A DNA stretch of 64,000 nucleotides from Rhizobium sp. CB3090 (GCF_029714285.1 NZ_CP121662.1:3034001-3098000), one strand, 5' to 3'; numbered from the stretch's first letter, positions 51,158 to 61,354 are shown. A program made the numbers and translations. The notes: generated by a model from the letters alone, not told the origin.

Positions 51158-52414
51158 TCACGCCACCTGCGGCTCGCCCTCGCGGTCCGGCGCGTTCAGA
51201 CTGTCGATCTTTCGTAGCTGCGGGAAGCCGCTTGCCCAGATGATCGCGACGGCCAAGGTGCCAATGCCGCCGATGACGACGGCGGGGACAGCGCCGAAAT
51301 AGCGCGCCATCGTGCCCGCGCGAAACTCGCCAAGCTCGTTCGACGCGCCGACGAAGACCATGTTCACGGCATTGACGCGGCCGCGCACGTGATCTGGCGT
51401 CCAGAGCGTGATCAAAGTTTCGCGGACATAGACCGAGATCAGGTCGGAGGCACCCATAATTGCGAGCGCCGCGATCGACAGCCATGGCGTATGCGAAATG
51501 CCGAAAACCAATGTTCCCAGACCAAACATCGCGACGCCGATGAACATGCAGATCCCGGCCCGGTGCCGGATGGGATAGGTTGCCAGAAATAGGGCCATGG
51601 CAATGGCGCCGAAACTCGGAGCCGCACGCAACAGGCCAAGACCCCAAGGACCAAGCGCCAGAATATCGCGCGCGTAGACCGGCATCAGCGCCACGGCGCC
51701 GCCAAGCAGCACGGCGAAGAGGTCGAGCGAGACGGCGCCGAGCACTACCTTCTCCGACCAGATGAATCGGAAGCCGGCAAGAATCTCGTTCAAACTCCTC
51801 GATTCATGCGCAACGCGTTGCTGCGGTTTCGGAATGAGGAAAGTCAGCAGCGAGCCGGCGGCGAAGAAGACGACAGCAACGGTGTAGGAAACGCTCGCGC
51901 TGACACCGTAAAGCAAGCCGCCGGCGACGGGGCCGAGAATGGCGGCCGCATCCCAGGACATGGAATTCCAGGTCACCGCGTTCGGCAAGTCCTCTGGCGG
52001 AATGAGATTGGGAGCAAGCGACTGCATCGCCGGCGTCATGAAGGCGCGCTCGATGCCGAAGACGGCAAGGATCGCGAAAACCGCAAGCGGCGCGAAGGTG
52101 CCGGAAACCGTCAGGAAGAGCAATGCCGCGGTGCAAATCGTGCCGACGAAAATGCAAATGGCGGCCACCATACGCCTGTTGTAGCGGTCGGCGACGGTGC
52201 CGGTCACCAGGATCAGGAGCAGCGAAGGCAGGAATTGCACCAGGCCGATCAGGCCGAGATAGATCGGATTGCCGGTATGGTCATACATCTGCCAGCCGAC
52301 GGAGACGCTGACCACCTGTGTCGCGAAAGCCGTCAGAAACCGGGCAAAGAAGAAATAGGTGTAGGCGACATGCCTGAAAGCGGCAAACCGGTCACCGCTC
52401 GGAACCGACGACAT
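51158..52414 (-). CDS. MFS transporter (EntS/MFS_3-like)
   Basis: A 418-residue major facilitator protein with about 12 membrane helices. The N-terminal FARFLTAFATQVVSVSVGWQMYD and the following TVADRYNRRMVAAICIFVG loop (motif A, G-x-x-x-D-R-x-x-R-R) are characteristic of the EntS-like MFS_3 group that exports siderophores or drugs. The substrate is unknown; no siderophore genes adjoin. ATG at 52414 is preferred; the longer frame begins with TTG. Confidence 0.85.
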   Translation of the reverse strand: MSSVPSGDRFAAFRHVAYTYFFFARFLTAFATQVVSVSVGWQMYDHTGNPIYLGLIGLVQFLPSLLLILVTGTVADRYNRRMVAAICIFVGTICTAALLFLTVSGTFAPLAVFAILAVFGIERAFMTPAMQSLAPNLIPPEDLPNAVTWNSMSWDAAAILGPVAGGLLYGVSASVSYTVAVVFFAAGSLLTFLIPKPQQRVAHESRSLNEILAGFRFIWSEKVVLGAVSLDLFAVLLGGAVALMPVYARDILALGPWGLGLLRAAPSFGAIAMALFLATYPIRHRAGICMFIGVAMFGLGTLVFGISHTPWLSIAALAIMGASDLISVYVRETLITLWTPDHVRGRVNAVNMVFVGASNELGEFRAGTMARYFGAVPAVVIGGIGTLAVAIIWASGFPQLRKIDSLNAPDREGEPQVA

Positions 52415-52549
52415 GAGATGAGGCTTTCCGGCCGGAGCTGGTGAGAACGCTCGGCCTGTTAAACATGATTCAGCGTGCTTCAAAGCATGGGACTTGCCCG
52501 TTAAGTCGCCAATGTCTACATGTCTGTCAACCGCGAAATGGAGACGGAT

Positions 52550-52843
52550 ATGCTCGCCTTATTTCAAACCATTGATCTGGCTTTGAATCTTTATACTTGG
52601 GTGCTGATCGCCAGTGCCATTTTTTCATGGCTCTATGCATTCAATGTCATCAATTCGAGCAATCAGTTCGTCAACTCGGTCGGAAGTTTCCTCTATGCGG
52701 TTACCGAGCCGGCGCTTCGTCCGATCCGGCGCGTGCTGCCGGATCTCGGCGGCATCGACATTTCGCCGATCATCCTGCTGCTGATCATCTTCTTCTTCCG
52801 TTCCCTGATGTGGAACACGCTCTATCCGCTCGTCGGCCGGTGA
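52550..52843 (+). CDS. YggT-family membrane protein
   Basis: A 97-residue protein of the YggT (PF02325) family with two membrane helices, about 6-28 and 63-83. The motif [25 protein letters not shown] is typical. Bacterial YggT proteins relate to chloroplast CCB3 and are linked to osmotic or ion balance and cell division. The ATG at 52550 follows GGAG; an in-frame upstream ATG would add ten residues. Stop overlaps the yggU-like start by two bases. Confidence 0.9.
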   Translation: MLALFQTIDLALNLYTWVLIASAIFSWLYAFNVINSSNQFVNSVGSFLYAVTEPALRPIRRVLPDLGGIDISPIILLLIIFFFRSLMWNTLYPLVGR

Positions 52844-53154
52844 GTGAAGCCTGGCAGCTCTTTGCTGACCATGTGCGGTTGTCCGTCCGGCTCACGCCCA
52901 ATGGTGGGCGTGATGCGATCGACGGGTTCGAGACCGGCGCCGACGGCGAGGCTTATCTAAAGGCGCGTGTCTCTGCCGTGCCGGAAAAGGGCAAGGCCAA
53001 CAAGGCGATGATCGCACTCATCGCCAAGAGCTTCGGCATCCCCAAATCCTCGATCAGCCTGATTTCCGGCGATACGGCGCGTAAAAAAATCCTCCGGATC
53101 GATGGCGACCCGGAGGATTTGACAGGAAAGCTGAAAGCTCTGCTGAAGGACTGA
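52840..53154 (+). CDS. DUF167 (YggU-family) protein
   Basis: A 104-residue DUF167 protein. Conserved pieces are [63 protein letters not shown]. Start is a GTG (52840) that overlaps the YggT stop in GTGA. The YggT-YggU pair is conserved in many bacteria, and the function of DUF167 is unknown. The gene ends exactly where the convergent ppa stop begins. Confidence 0.9.
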   Translation: MSEAWQLFADHVRLSVRLTPNGGRDAIDGFETGADGEAYLKARVSAVPEKGKANKAMIALIAKSFGIPKSSISLISGDTARKKILRIDGDPEDLTGKLKALLKD

Positions 53155-53691
53155 TCAGACCTTCGCCTTCTTGGCGCGCTCGACGGCTTCGAGAATGAGC
53201 TCGCCGGCCTCCTTCGAGCCCTTCCAGCCAAAGATTTTGACCCATTTGCCGGGCTCAAGATCCTTGTAGTGCTCGAAGAAATGCTCGATCTGCTTCAGCG
53301 TGATTTCCGGCAGATCGGTATATTCCTTGACCTTCTCGTAGCGCAGCGTCAGCTTTGGCGAGGGAACGGCAATGATCTTTTCGTCCTTGCCGGAATTGTC
53401 TTCCATCATCAGCACGCCGATCGGGCGGACGTTGATGACGCAGCCCGGAACCAGCGGACGGGTGCTGGCGATCAGCACGTCGATCGGGTCGCCGTCTTCA
53501 GAGAGCGTGTGCGGAACGAAGCCGTAATTGCCCGGATAGGTCATCGGCGTATAGAGGAAACGGTCGACGACCAGCGTGCCGGCGTCCTTGTCCATTTCAT
53601 ACTTGATCGGATGACCGCCGACCGGAACTTCAACGATGACGTTGACGTCTTCGGGCGGGTTCTTACCAATGGAAATCGCGTCGATGCGCAT
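53155..53691 (-). CDS. ppa: Inorganic pyrophosphatase
   Basis: A 178-residue soluble family I pyrophosphatase that hydrolyses diphosphate to two phosphates and drives biosynthetic reactions. The metal motif [11 protein letters not shown] is present, with active-site wording [30 protein letters not shown]. Normal length. Convergent with the DUF167 gene, without a gap. Confidence 0.97.
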   Translation of the reverse strand: MRIDAISIGKNPPEDVNVIVEVPVGGHPIKYEMDKDAGTLVVDRFLYTPMTYPGNYGFVPHTLSEDGDPIDVLIASTRPLVPGCVINVRPIGVLMMEDNSGKDEKIIAVPSPKLTLRYEKVKEYTDLPEITLKQIEHFFEHYKDLEPGKWVKIFGWKGSKEAGELILEAVERAKKAKV

Positions 53692-53895
53692 GCGTGTCCC
53701 CTAATAAGGATGGTTGCTGCCAGCCAGATAATCGGAATCATGACGCAACGCAACAAGGCATTGGGACGACGCTGGATTTTAGTCGATTGTGGCAGCAGCC
53801 GCCATGTCGCGCAAAAGTACGCAGCGGTTTTGCGATAACGACATGCGCAACAAGCCTAAAACGCAAGAAGCGAGTCTGAAGGACCGCGACATGCT

Positions 53896-54402
53896 TTAGG
53901 GCCAGACGAAGCCGATCTTCTTGAGCTGCTTGCGGTCGAAGGTTTCGATACCCTCGCAGAAATCGGCGCCGCCTTGGCCGCGATAGAAGCGGTCGGCATT
54001 CTCGTTTTCCTCGAGGCACCAGACGACCAAGCCCTTGCAGCCGAGCGACTTCAGGAGCCGGCGCGCTTCGCCGAAGAGAAGCCGGCCAAGGCCGATGCCC
54101 TGATATTCCGGGCGAAGATAGAGTTCGTAGATCTCGCCTTCCTGAGGCAGTGCGCGGGCGCGGTTGAGGCCGAGCGTGGCGTAACCGGCGATCTCGCCAG
54201 CGACATCGAGAACCAGTAGTGTCGCCGGGCCGCTGGTCGCCTTGCGCCACCAGGCTTCGCCGCGGCGCTCGATCATGTGGCTCAGCGCGCGGTGCGGAAT
54301 GATGCCGGCATAGGTGTACTGCCACGACTGGCGGTGCACCTCGGAAATGGCTCGGGCATCATGCGGTTCAGCCCGCCGAACATCGATCGACAACGTCTTC
54401 AT
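53896..54402 (-). CDS. GNAT-family N-acetyltransferase
   Basis: A 168-residue GNAT enzyme. It opens SIDVRRAEPHDARAISEVHRQSWQYTYAGIIP; the acetyl-CoA loop is YQGIGLGRLLFGEARRLL, after IYELYLRPE. NENADRFYRGQGGADF follows, as in RimI/ElaA-like GNATs. The ATG at 54402 is preferred over an in-frame ATG 23 codons upstream. Substrate unknown. It lies between typA and ppa, both on the same strand but separated by over 200 bp. Confidence 0.87.
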   Translation of the reverse strand: MKTLSIDVRRAEPHDARAISEVHRQSWQYTYAGIIPHRALSHMIERRGEAWWRKATSGPATLLVLDVAGEIAGYATLGLNRARALPQEGEIYELYLRPEYQGIGLGRLLFGEARRLLKSLGCKGLVVWCLEENENADRFYRGQGGADFCEGIETFDRKQLKKIGFVWP

Positions 54403-54548
54403 AACGTCTACTCTGGTCCCGCCAGCGAAAATTAACCATCCACAAATCATGCGGACAGGCGATTTGCCCACAGTCTTTACCTGTGGACGGCTACTGAAAA
54501 TTAACCCCTTTTTAACCTTTGCAACAAGGGCTCAAAAATCGAACACAC

Positions 54549-54576
54549 AAAATAAACCCCGGCACAGGGGCCGGGG
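54549..54576 (-). terminator. Intrinsic terminator of typA
   Basis: On the minus strand CCCCGGC-ccctgt-GCCGGGG is followed by TTTATTTT. It lies 33 bp after the typA stop. Stem plus T-run is the classic Rho-independent form. Confidence 0.85.
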
Positions 54577-54608
54577 TCAATTCGTCCGAAGCGGTACTAG
54601 TCGCGCAA

Positions 54609-56426
54609 TTATGCGTAGCGAGCTTTCTCGAAACGCTTACGCTCGTTCGGATCGAGGTACATTTTGCGCAGGCGGATCGACTTCGGCGTAACTTCGACGA
54701 GCTCGTCGTCCTGGATCCAGGAGAGCGCGCGGTCGAGCGTCATGCGGATCGGCGGCGTCAGCTTCACGGCTTCATCCTTGCCCGCGGCGCGGATATTGGT
54801 GAGCTTCTTGCCCTTCAGCACGTTGACTTCGAGGTCGTTGTCGCGGCTGTGGATGCCGATGATCATGCCGGCATAGACCTTCTCGCCGGCGTCGATGATC
54901 ATCGGGCCGCGGTCTTCCAGGTTGAACAGGGCATAGGCCACGGCTTCACCGGCTTCGTTGGCGAGCAGCACGCCGTTGACGCGGCCGCCGATCTCACCCT
55001 TGTACGGCTGATAGTCATGGAACAGACGGTTCATGACGGCAGTGCCGCGCGTATCCGTCAGCAGTTCCGACTGGTAACCGATCAGGCCGCGGGTCGGCGC
55101 GAAGAACACGAGACGGACGCGATTGCCGCCGGATGGACGCAGCTCGGCCATTTCGGCCTTACGCTCCGACATCTTCTGCACGACGATACCGGAATGCTCT
55201 TCGTCGACGTCGATCACGACTTCTTCGATCGGCTCGAGCAACTGGCCGCTTTCGTCCTTGTGCATGACGACGCGCGGACGCGAGACGGCAAGCTCGAAGC
55301 CTTCACGGCGCATGGTTTCGATCAAAACGGCAAGCTGCAATTCGCCACGGCCGGATACGTAAAACGAGTCCTTGCCTTCGGCTTCTTCGATTTTCAGCGC
55401 AACGTTGCCTTCGGCTTCCTTGAACAGGCGGTCGCGGATAACGCGCGAGGTGACCTTGTCGCCTTCGGTGCCGGCATAAGGACTGTCGTTGACAATGAAG
55501 GACATGGTGACGGTCGGCGGGTCGATCGGCTGCGCGACGAGCGGCTCGCTGACCTGCGGATCGCAGAAGGTGTCGGCGACCGTGCCCTTGGGAAGGCCGG
55601 CGATGGCGACGATGTCACCTGCCTGCGCTTCTTCGATCGGCTGACGCTCGATGCCGCGGAAAGCGAGGATCTTGGAGATACGGCCGGTTTCGATGAGGTT
55701 GCCGTCAGCGCCCAGAACCTTGACGGCCTGGTTCGGCTTGATCGAGCCGGAATGGATGCGGCCGGTGATGATGCGACCGAGGAAGGGGTTGGCTTCCAGG
55801 ATGGTGCCGATCATGCGGAACGGGCCTTCGCCGACCGTCGGCTCCGGAACGTGCTTGACGACGAGGTCGAGCAGCGGCGCCAAACCTTCATCCTTCGGAC
55901 CTTCCGGCGAATAGTTCATCCAGCCGTTACGGCCGGAGCCGTAGAGGATCGGGAAGTCGAGCTGCTCGTCGGTGGCATCGAGATTGGCGAAGAGATCGAA
56001 GACTTCGTTGATGACTTCATCGGCGCGGGCATCCGGGCGGTCGATCTTGTTGATCGCGACGATCGGGCGAAGACCCACCTTCAGCGCCTTGCCGACGACG
56101 AACTTGGTCTGCGGCATCGGGCCTTCGGCAGCGTCGACGAGAACGATCGCGCCGTCCACCATCGACAGAATACGCTCGACTTCACCGCCGAAGTCGGCGT
56201 GGCCGGGGGTGTCGACGATGTTGATGCGGGTTTCCTTCCAGACGACCGAAGTCGCCTTGGCAAGAATGGTGATGCCGCGTTCCTTTTCGAGATCGTTGGA
56301 GTCCATGACGCGTTCGGCAACGCGCTGGTTCTCGCGGAAGGAGCCGGACTGCTTCAGGAGCTCGTCAACGAGGGTGGTTTTCCCATGGTCAACGTGCGCG
56401 ATGATCGCGATGTTGCGAAGTGCCAT
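54609..56426 (-). CDS. typA: Ribosome-binding GTPase TypA/BipA
   Basis: A 605-residue translational GTPase. GTP-binding motifs are AHVDHGKTTL (G1), DTPGHADFGG (G3) and NKIDRPDA (G4); then come EF-G-like domains and the BipA-specific C-terminal region with the conserved LGYQ-type and RKxYLDPNERKR end. It is needed for ribosome assembly in the cold and under stress. ATG at 56426 gives MALRNIAIIAHVDHG; the upstream ATG adds 16 non-conserved residues. Confidence 0.96.
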   Translation of the reverse strand: MALRNIAIIAHVDHGKTTLVDELLKQSGSFRENQRVAERVMDSNDLEKERGITILAKATSVVWKETRINIVDTPGHADFGGEVERILSMVDGAIVLVDAAEGPMPQTKFVVGKALKVGLRPIVAINKIDRPDARADEVINEVFDLFANLDATDEQLDFPILYGSGRNGWMNYSPEGPKDEGLAPLLDLVVKHVPEPTVGEGPFRMIGTILEANPFLGRIITGRIHSGSIKPNQAVKVLGADGNLIETGRISKILAFRGIERQPIEEAQAGDIVAIAGLPKGTVADTFCDPQVSEPLVAQPIDPPTVTMSFIVNDSPYAGTEGDKVTSRVIRDRLFKEAEGNVALKIEEAEGKDSFYVSGRGELQLAVLIETMRREGFELAVSRPRVVMHKDESGQLLEPIEEVVIDVDEEHSGIVVQKMSERKAEMAELRPSGGNRVRLVFFAPTRGLIGYQSELLTDTRGTAVMNRLFHDYQPYKGEIGGRVNGVLLANEAGEAVAYALFNLEDRGPMIIDAGEKVYAGMIIGIHSRDNDLEVNVLKGKKLTNIRAAGKDEAVKLTPPIRMTLDRALSWIQDDELVEVTPKSIRLRKMYLDPNERKRFEKARYA

Positions 56427-56521
56427 AATCTTGTATCTCTGAGGCTGGGGCGCTGTATGAAGTAAACACGCCAATTACGTTTGGCGCGCTCATACCCTTT
56501 TTTTCGCGAATGCGAAAGGGG

Positions 56522-56593
56522 GGAGGCGCGAAAGCTCGTTCGCACGCCTCCTTAAGTCATCAAACCCAGCGCTGGCTATCGAAGTCCGATAGC
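56522..56593 (-). terminator. Paired hairpins after the M3 peptidase gene
   Basis: Directly after the peptidase stop (56599) lie a perfect 7-bp stem GCTATCG-aagtc-CGATAGC (56575-56593) and a longer stem built from GGAGGCG and CGCCTCC with inner GCGAA pairing (56522-56551). The T-rich run expected for strict intrinsic termination is weak. They may stop read-through into typA. Confidence 0.5.
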
Positions 56594-56598
56594 TTGGA

Positions 56599-58662
56599 TC
56601 AAGCCGCCAGCCCCTTCTTCCTCAGCATCGCGTCCGGGCTCGGCAGCTTACCGCGGAAGGCCTTATAGGCATCCTCCGGATCGACCGAGCCGCCCACGGA
56701 ATAGATGTTGGCCTTCAGTTTTTCGGCCATATCCGGATTGAACGCGTCACCGGTTTCCTCGAAGGCGGCGAAGGCGTCGGCATCCAGCACTTCCGACCAC
56801 ATGTAGGAATAATAGCCGGCCGAGTAGCCATCGCCGGAAAACACGTGCTGGAAGTGCGGAGTGGCGTGCCGCATGACGATCGAATTCGGCATGCCGATCT
56901 CCGAGAGCACTTCGGCCTGCACCGCCATCGGGTCTTCGACGGCGCCGCGCGTATGGAAGGCCATATCGACGAGCGCCGAGGATGTGAATTCCACCGTATT
57001 GAAGCCGGCATTGAAGGTGCGGGCGGCAAGAACCTTGTCGAGCAGAGCTTGCGGCATCGGCGCGCCGGTCTCGTAATGGACGGCATATTCCCTGAGGATC
57101 GCCGGTACGGTCAGCCAGTGTTCGTAAAGCTGTGACGGCAGCTCGACGAAATCGCGGGAAACGCCGGTGCCCGACACCGAAGGATAGGTGACGTTGGAGA
57201 GCATGCCGTGCAGCGCATGGCCGAATTCGTGGAACAACGTGCGGGCATCATCGATCGACAGCAGCGCCGGCTTGCCCTCGGCCGGCTTGGCGAAATTGCA
57301 GACGTTATAAATGATCGGCAGCTCGCCGACATGACCATTCTTCAGCGGCAACTTATGCTGCGATTGAAACGAGCTCATCCAGGCGCCGGAACGCTTGGAG
57401 CTGCGGGCGAAATAATCGCCAAGGAACAGTGCTACCAGCCTGTCCGAGCGATCACGGATCTCGAAGACGCGCACGTCGGGATGATAGGCGGGAACGTCCT
57501 TCTGCTCGACGGCGCGAATGCCGAAGAGGCGGCCAGCGACATCGAAGCAGGCGGCGATGATCTTTTCGAGCTGCAAATAGGGCTTCAGTTCGGTCTCGGA
57601 GAAATCGAACTTCCGCGTCCTGATCCTCTCGGCGTAGTGCCGCCAATCCCAGGGCATGACCTCATGATTGCGGCCTTCCTCGGCGATCAGAGCGGCGATA
57701 TCACCCTCTTCCTCGCGAGCACGGTCGGCCGCCTTCGCCCAGACCGCCCTCAGGAGTTCATTCACCGCCTCCGGTGTCTTAGCCATGGTGTTGTCGAGCT
57801 TGAGTTCGGCGTAGTTGTCGTAACCGAGCAGCTCGGCCTTCTCGGCTCTGAGCGCCAGCGTCTCCTTGATGATCTTGCGATTATCCGTCTCGCCGCCGTT
57901 GGCGCCGCGCGCCACCCATGCTTTGAACGCCTGCTCGCGCAGATCGCGACGCTCGGACGAGGCCAGGAAGGGCTCGATGATCGAGCGCGACAGCGTGACG
58001 GCATATTTGCCCTCTTCGCCGCGCTCGCGCGCGCCCGCCGCCATCGCATCCCTCAAAAAATCGGGAAGGCCGGCAAGATCGGATTCTTCGGAGAGGATCA
58101 ATGCCCAGCCCTTTTCGTCGGCAAGAACATTCTGTCCGAACTGCGCGCCGAGACCCGCCAGCTTCTCGTTGATCTCGGCAAGCCGTTCCTGCTCAGCCTT
58201 CGCCAGCTTGGCGCCCGACTTCACGAAGCCCTTCCAATGCCGTTCCAGAACGCGGGTCTCTTCCACGGTCAGGCCAAGCTCCTCACGCGCTTCCCACAGC
58301 GCATCGATGCGGGCAAACAGCGCGGCATTCATGCCGATCTTCGAATAGTGGCGCGACATCTTCGGCGCGATCTCGCGCTCCAGAGCCTGGATCACCTCGT
58401 TGGTGTGTGCCCCGGCCCGATTCCAGAATAGAGCGGAGACCCGGGACAGCTCGTCGCCGGCGATTTCGAGCGCCGTAACGGTGTTGGCAAAAGTCGGCGC
58501 CTCGTCGTTATCAGCGATCGCATCGATCTCCGCATCGTGAGCTGCAAGCGCGGCGTCAAAGGCCGGCGCAAAATCGGCGTCTTTCACAGCATCGAAACGC
58601 GGCAGGCCCTGATGTCCCGTCCATTCGACGAGCGCTGGATTAACGGCGGTTTGGGAAGACAT
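56599..58662 (-). CDS. M3-family oligopeptidase (PrlC/Dcp-like)
   Basis: A 687-residue zinc metallopeptidase of family M3. The catalytic HEFGHALHG is preceded by RTLF and followed by the conserved Glu further on (FVELPSQLYEHW). The long helical N-terminal half and the substrate tunnel layout fit oligopeptidase A or dipeptidyl carboxypeptidase, which degrade short peptides in the cytoplasm. Start MSSQTAVNPALVEW at 58662 follows AAAGGA; in-frame upstream starts are not used. Same strand as typA but separated by hairpins. Confidence 0.93.
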   Translation of the reverse strand: MSSQTAVNPALVEWTGHQGLPRFDAVKDADFAPAFDAALAAHDAEIDAIADNDEAPTFANTVTALEIAGDELSRVSALFWNRAGAHTNEVIQALEREIAPKMSRHYSKIGMNAALFARIDALWEAREELGLTVEETRVLERHWKGFVKSGAKLAKAEQERLAEINEKLAGLGAQFGQNVLADEKGWALILSEESDLAGLPDFLRDAMAAGARERGEEGKYAVTLSRSIIEPFLASSERRDLREQAFKAWVARGANGGETDNRKIIKETLALRAEKAELLGYDNYAELKLDNTMAKTPEAVNELLRAVWAKAADRAREEEGDIAALIAEEGRNHEVMPWDWRHYAERIRTRKFDFSETELKPYLQLEKIIAACFDVAGRLFGIRAVEQKDVPAYHPDVRVFEIRDRSDRLVALFLGDYFARSSKRSGAWMSSFQSQHKLPLKNGHVGELPIIYNVCNFAKPAEGKPALLSIDDARTLFHEFGHALHGMLSNVTYPSVSGTGVSRDFVELPSQLYEHWLTVPAILREYAVHYETGAPMPQALLDKVLAARTFNAGFNTVEFTSSALVDMAFHTRGAVEDPMAVQAEVLSEIGMPNSIVMRHATPHFQHVFSGDGYSAGYYSYMWSEVLDADAFAAFEETGDAFNPDMAEKLKANIYSVGGSVDPEDAYKAFRGKLPSPDAMLRKKGLAA

Positions 58663-58758
58663 GCAAGGCATCCTTTCGGCAGGCATCTGATCGAAGCACG
58701 ATATAAGACCCTCGCCGCCAAATTGGTATGGCAAGGATGGAACAAAAAAGAGGAACGC

Positions 58759-59400
58759 TCAGGCCTTCCGCCAGCCGAGCAAGCCGGGCGTCGCATGCCA
58801 CAAAGCCTGCGCGGCAAAGCCCATGAACAGCACGCCGGAGCAACGCACGATCAGCCGCTCATGGGCACGGTAGAAACGCCGGACGGCGCCCGCACCGATA
58901 ACGCCGATGACGATGATGTCGGCGGTGATGAAGCCGACGAAGGAAACTGCGAGCAGCAGCGGCAGCGCGCTGAACGTCAAGGCACCTGCCGAACCCGCCA
59001 CCAGCGCCGTAAACGTTGCCAATGCCACGGGATATCCTTTCGGATTGGTGACGCCGAAGATCAGGCCGCGCCGGAAGGGGCGTTCGACGTTGAGCAAGGC
59101 TTTGCCGTCCTTCTTCGGTTTGGCGGTGAAGGCATTCCAGCCGATCCAGGCAAGATAGAAACCACAGAGCGAGCCGAGCACGTCGAAGACGATGGTACCG
59201 ATAGTTTTCGCACCAATGATCGCGACCAAAGCGAGCGATGACCAAATAATATCGCCGACCAAATGACCGCTCACGAAGAAGGCGCCAGCCTTGCGCCCCT
59301 GACCCGCGCCGATGCCGAGCAGCGCCAGGAAAGCCGGCCCGGGAATAAGCACATAGAATAACGCCGCCAAAAATGCGCCGATGATAAGTGATTGCGTCAT
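58759..59400 (-). CDS. LysE/RhtB-family exporter
   Basis: A 213-residue membrane protein with about six helices. The early PGPAFLALLGIGAGQGRKAGAFFVSGHLVGD is the family's PGP signature, and FGVTNPKGYPVALATF carries the NPK motif. It probably exports an amino acid or derivative. It is divergent from a MarR regulator at 59561 across 160 bp, so that protein may control it. It is one of three LysE-type genes in this window. Confidence 0.87.
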   Translation of the reverse strand: MTQSLIIGAFLAALFYVLIPGPAFLALLGIGAGQGRKAGAFFVSGHLVGDIIWSSLALVAIIGAKTIGTIVFDVLGSLCGFYLAWIGWNAFTAKPKKDGKALLNVERPFRRGLIFGVTNPKGYPVALATFTALVAGSAGALTFSALPLLLAVSFVGFITADIIVIGVIGAGAVRRFYRAHERLIVRCSGVLFMGFAAQALWHATPGLLGWRKA

Positions 59401-59560
59401 ATTGGAAGTTCCCGCTGATAATCAGGGCAGATTAGCAACGCGTCGAATCGGGTCAAGCTGAACAAGTCCCTTGAAAAAGGAAGAATCCATTGAATTTGGG
59501 GGGCGAAATCACTAAAGATTGATTGGGGCCTAAAAACAAAGCGTAAGTAGGGAAGCGCTT

Positions 59561-60043
59561 ATGAGCAGCAGGATAGATACGGATTCGCTTGCCTTTCTGG
59601 TGGCGGATTGCGCCCGATTGATGCGAGCGGCCTTCGAGCGGCGCATTATGGCCGCGGGGCTGGGTTTGACGGCGGGTGAAGCGCGCACGCTCATCCAGGT
59701 CGCCGCTGTCAATGGCAGTCGTCAACTTGATATTGCCACTCGCATGGGGTTGGAGCCGATGACGGTTAGCGCCTTCCTCGACAAATTGCAGGCACGTGGC
59801 CTGATCGAGCGTCAGCCCGATCCGCTCGACCGTCGCGCCAAGCGCATCGTGCTATCGGAGGCGGCTGGCGCCAAGCTGAAGCAGATCGGTTGCGAGATCT
59901 TCGCGGTGGAAAAGGATGCAATGCAGGGCTTCGATCACGGGCTGCAGGATGAATTCCATCATGCGCTACGCGCCTTCCGCAGCAATCTGCAGAATGCGGA
60001 TCTGCCAGCGGAGGTGGAGCGGGAACTGAGGGTCGTGGAGTAA
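59561..60043 (+). CDS. MarR-family transcriptional regulator
   Basis: A 160-residue MarR-type winged helix protein. The wHTH region is LTAGEARTLIQVAAVNGSRQLDIATRMGLEPMTVSAFLDKLQARGLIERQPDPLDRRAKRIVLSEAG, with the conserved D-R-R-x-x-x-I in the wing. It commonly represses a neighbouring exporter and is released by small aromatic compounds. It is divergent from the LysE-type exporter at 58759, the likely target. GGGAAGCGCTT precedes the ATG. Confidence 0.9.
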   Translation: MSSRIDTDSLAFLVADCARLMRAAFERRIMAAGLGLTAGEARTLIQVAAVNGSRQLDIATRMGLEPMTVSAFLDKLQARGLIERQPDPLDRRAKRIVLSEAAGAKLKQIGCEIFAVEKDAMQGFDHGLQDEFHHALRAFRSNLQNADLPAEVERELRVVE

Positions 60044-60078
60044 ATCAGGCCCTTTCCATCCAACCATCCGGAAAGAAA

Positions 60079-60109
60079 AACCCGCCTCCGGCACAATCGG
60101 AAGCGGGTT
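60079..60109. terminator. Bidirectional terminator between marR-type gene and argG
   Basis: AACCCGCCTCCG pairs with CGGAAGCGGGTT, with one position wobble or mismatch depending on strand. Plus-strand transcripts run out into AATATTTTAT and minus-strand ones into TTTTTC, so the hairpin serves both convergent genes. Confidence 0.8.
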
Positions 60110-60130
60110 AATATTTTATCGCGAAGCTGA

Positions 60131-61354
60131 TTACTTCGACAGATTGCGCTTGGCGAGCGTACGCAGGCGTAGCGCGTTGAGCTTGATGAAGCCTGCAGCA
60201 TCCTTCTGGTCGTAGGCGCCCTGATCGTCTTCGAAGGTCACCAGCTTGTCGGAATAAAGCGACTTCGGGCTTTCGCGCCCGATGACCATGACATTGCCCT
60301 TATAGAGCTTCAGGGTCACTTCGCCCTCGACATGTTCCTGGCTCTTGTCGATCAGCGCCTGCAGCATTTCGCGTTCCGGCGAGAACCAGAAGCCGTAGTA
60401 GATCAGCTCGGCATAGCGCGGCATCAGCTCATCCTTGAGGTGAGCGGCACCCCGATCGAGCGTGATGGATTCGATAGCGCGGTGAGCGGCGAGCAGGATC
60501 GTGCCGCCAGGGGTTTCGTAAACACCGCGCGATTTCATGCCGACATAACGGTTCTCAACGAGGTCGAGGCGGCCGATGCCGTTGTCACGGCCGTAATTGT
60601 TGAGCGTTGCGAGCAGCATGGCCGGGCTCATGCGCTGGCCATTGATCGAGACTGCATCGCCCTTTTCGAAGCCGACCTTGATGATAGTCGCCTTGTCCGG
60701 AGCAGCTTCCGGCGAAATCGTGCGCATGTGCACATATTCCGGTGCTTCCTGCGACGGATCTTCCAGGACCTTGCCCTCGGACGAGGAATGCAGCAGGTTG
60801 GCATCGACGGAGAACGGCGCTTCGCCCTTCTTGTCCTTGGCAACCGGAATCTGGTGCTTCTCGGCGAATTCGAGCAGGTCGGTACGGCTCTTGAACGACC
60901 AGTCGCGCCACGGCGCGATGATCTTGATATCGGGGTTCAGCGCATAGGCCGACAATTCGAAACGAACCTGGTCGTTGCCTTTGCCCGTCGCGCCATGGGC
61001 GATGGCATCGGCGCCGGTCTTGTGGGCAATGTCGATCAGGTGCTTGGAGATCAGCGGCCGGGCAATCGACGTGCCGAGCAGGTAAACGCCTTCGTAAACG
61101 GCATTGGCACGGAACATCGGGAAGACGAAATCGCGCACGAATTCTTCGCGCACGTCCTCGATATAGATCTCCTTGATGCCGAGCATCTCGGCCTTCTTGC
61201 GCGCCGGCTCCAGCTCCTCGCCCTGGCCGAGGTCGGCGGTGAAGGTGACGACTTCTGCGCCGAGCTCCGTCTGCAGCCACTTCAGGATAATCGAGGTGTC
61301 GAGACCGCCGGAATAGGCGAGAACGACTTTCTTCACGTCTTTATGTGATGCCAT
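60131..61354 (-). CDS. argG: Argininosuccinate synthase
   Basis: A 407-residue type I argininosuccinate synthase that joins citrulline and aspartate with ATP. The pyrophosphatase-loop motif AYSGGLDTS starts at about residue 11, and the ATP/aspartate segments [10 protein letters not shown] and [11 protein letters not shown] follow. ATG at 61354 gives [17 protein letters not shown]; a longer frame with 15 extra residues is not used. Normal length, transcribed alone. Confidence 0.97.
   Translation of the reverse strand: MASHKDVKKVVLAYSGGLDTSIILKWLQTELGAEVVTFTADLGQGEELEPARKKAEMLGIKEIYIEDVREEFVRDFVFPMFRANAVYEGVYLLGTSIARPLISKHLIDIAHKTGADAIAHGATGKGNDQVRFELSAYALNPDIKIIAPWRDWSFKSRTDLLEFAEKHQIPVAKDKKGEAPFSVDANLLHSSSEGKVLEDPSQEAPEYVHMRTISPEAAPDKATIIKVGFEKGDAVSINGQRMSPAMLLATLNNYGRDNGIGRLDLVENRYVGMKSRGVYETPGGTILLAAHRAIESITLDRGAAHLKDELMPRYAELIYYGFWFSPEREMLQALIDKSQEHVEGEVTLKLYKGNVMVIGRESPKSLYSDKLVTFEDDQGAYDQKDAAGFIKLNALRLRTLAKRNLSK

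Noticed and set aside
54519..56465. A 648-codon open frame opposite typA
   Set aside because: Antisense shadow of a conserved GTPase, starting inside its terminator region.
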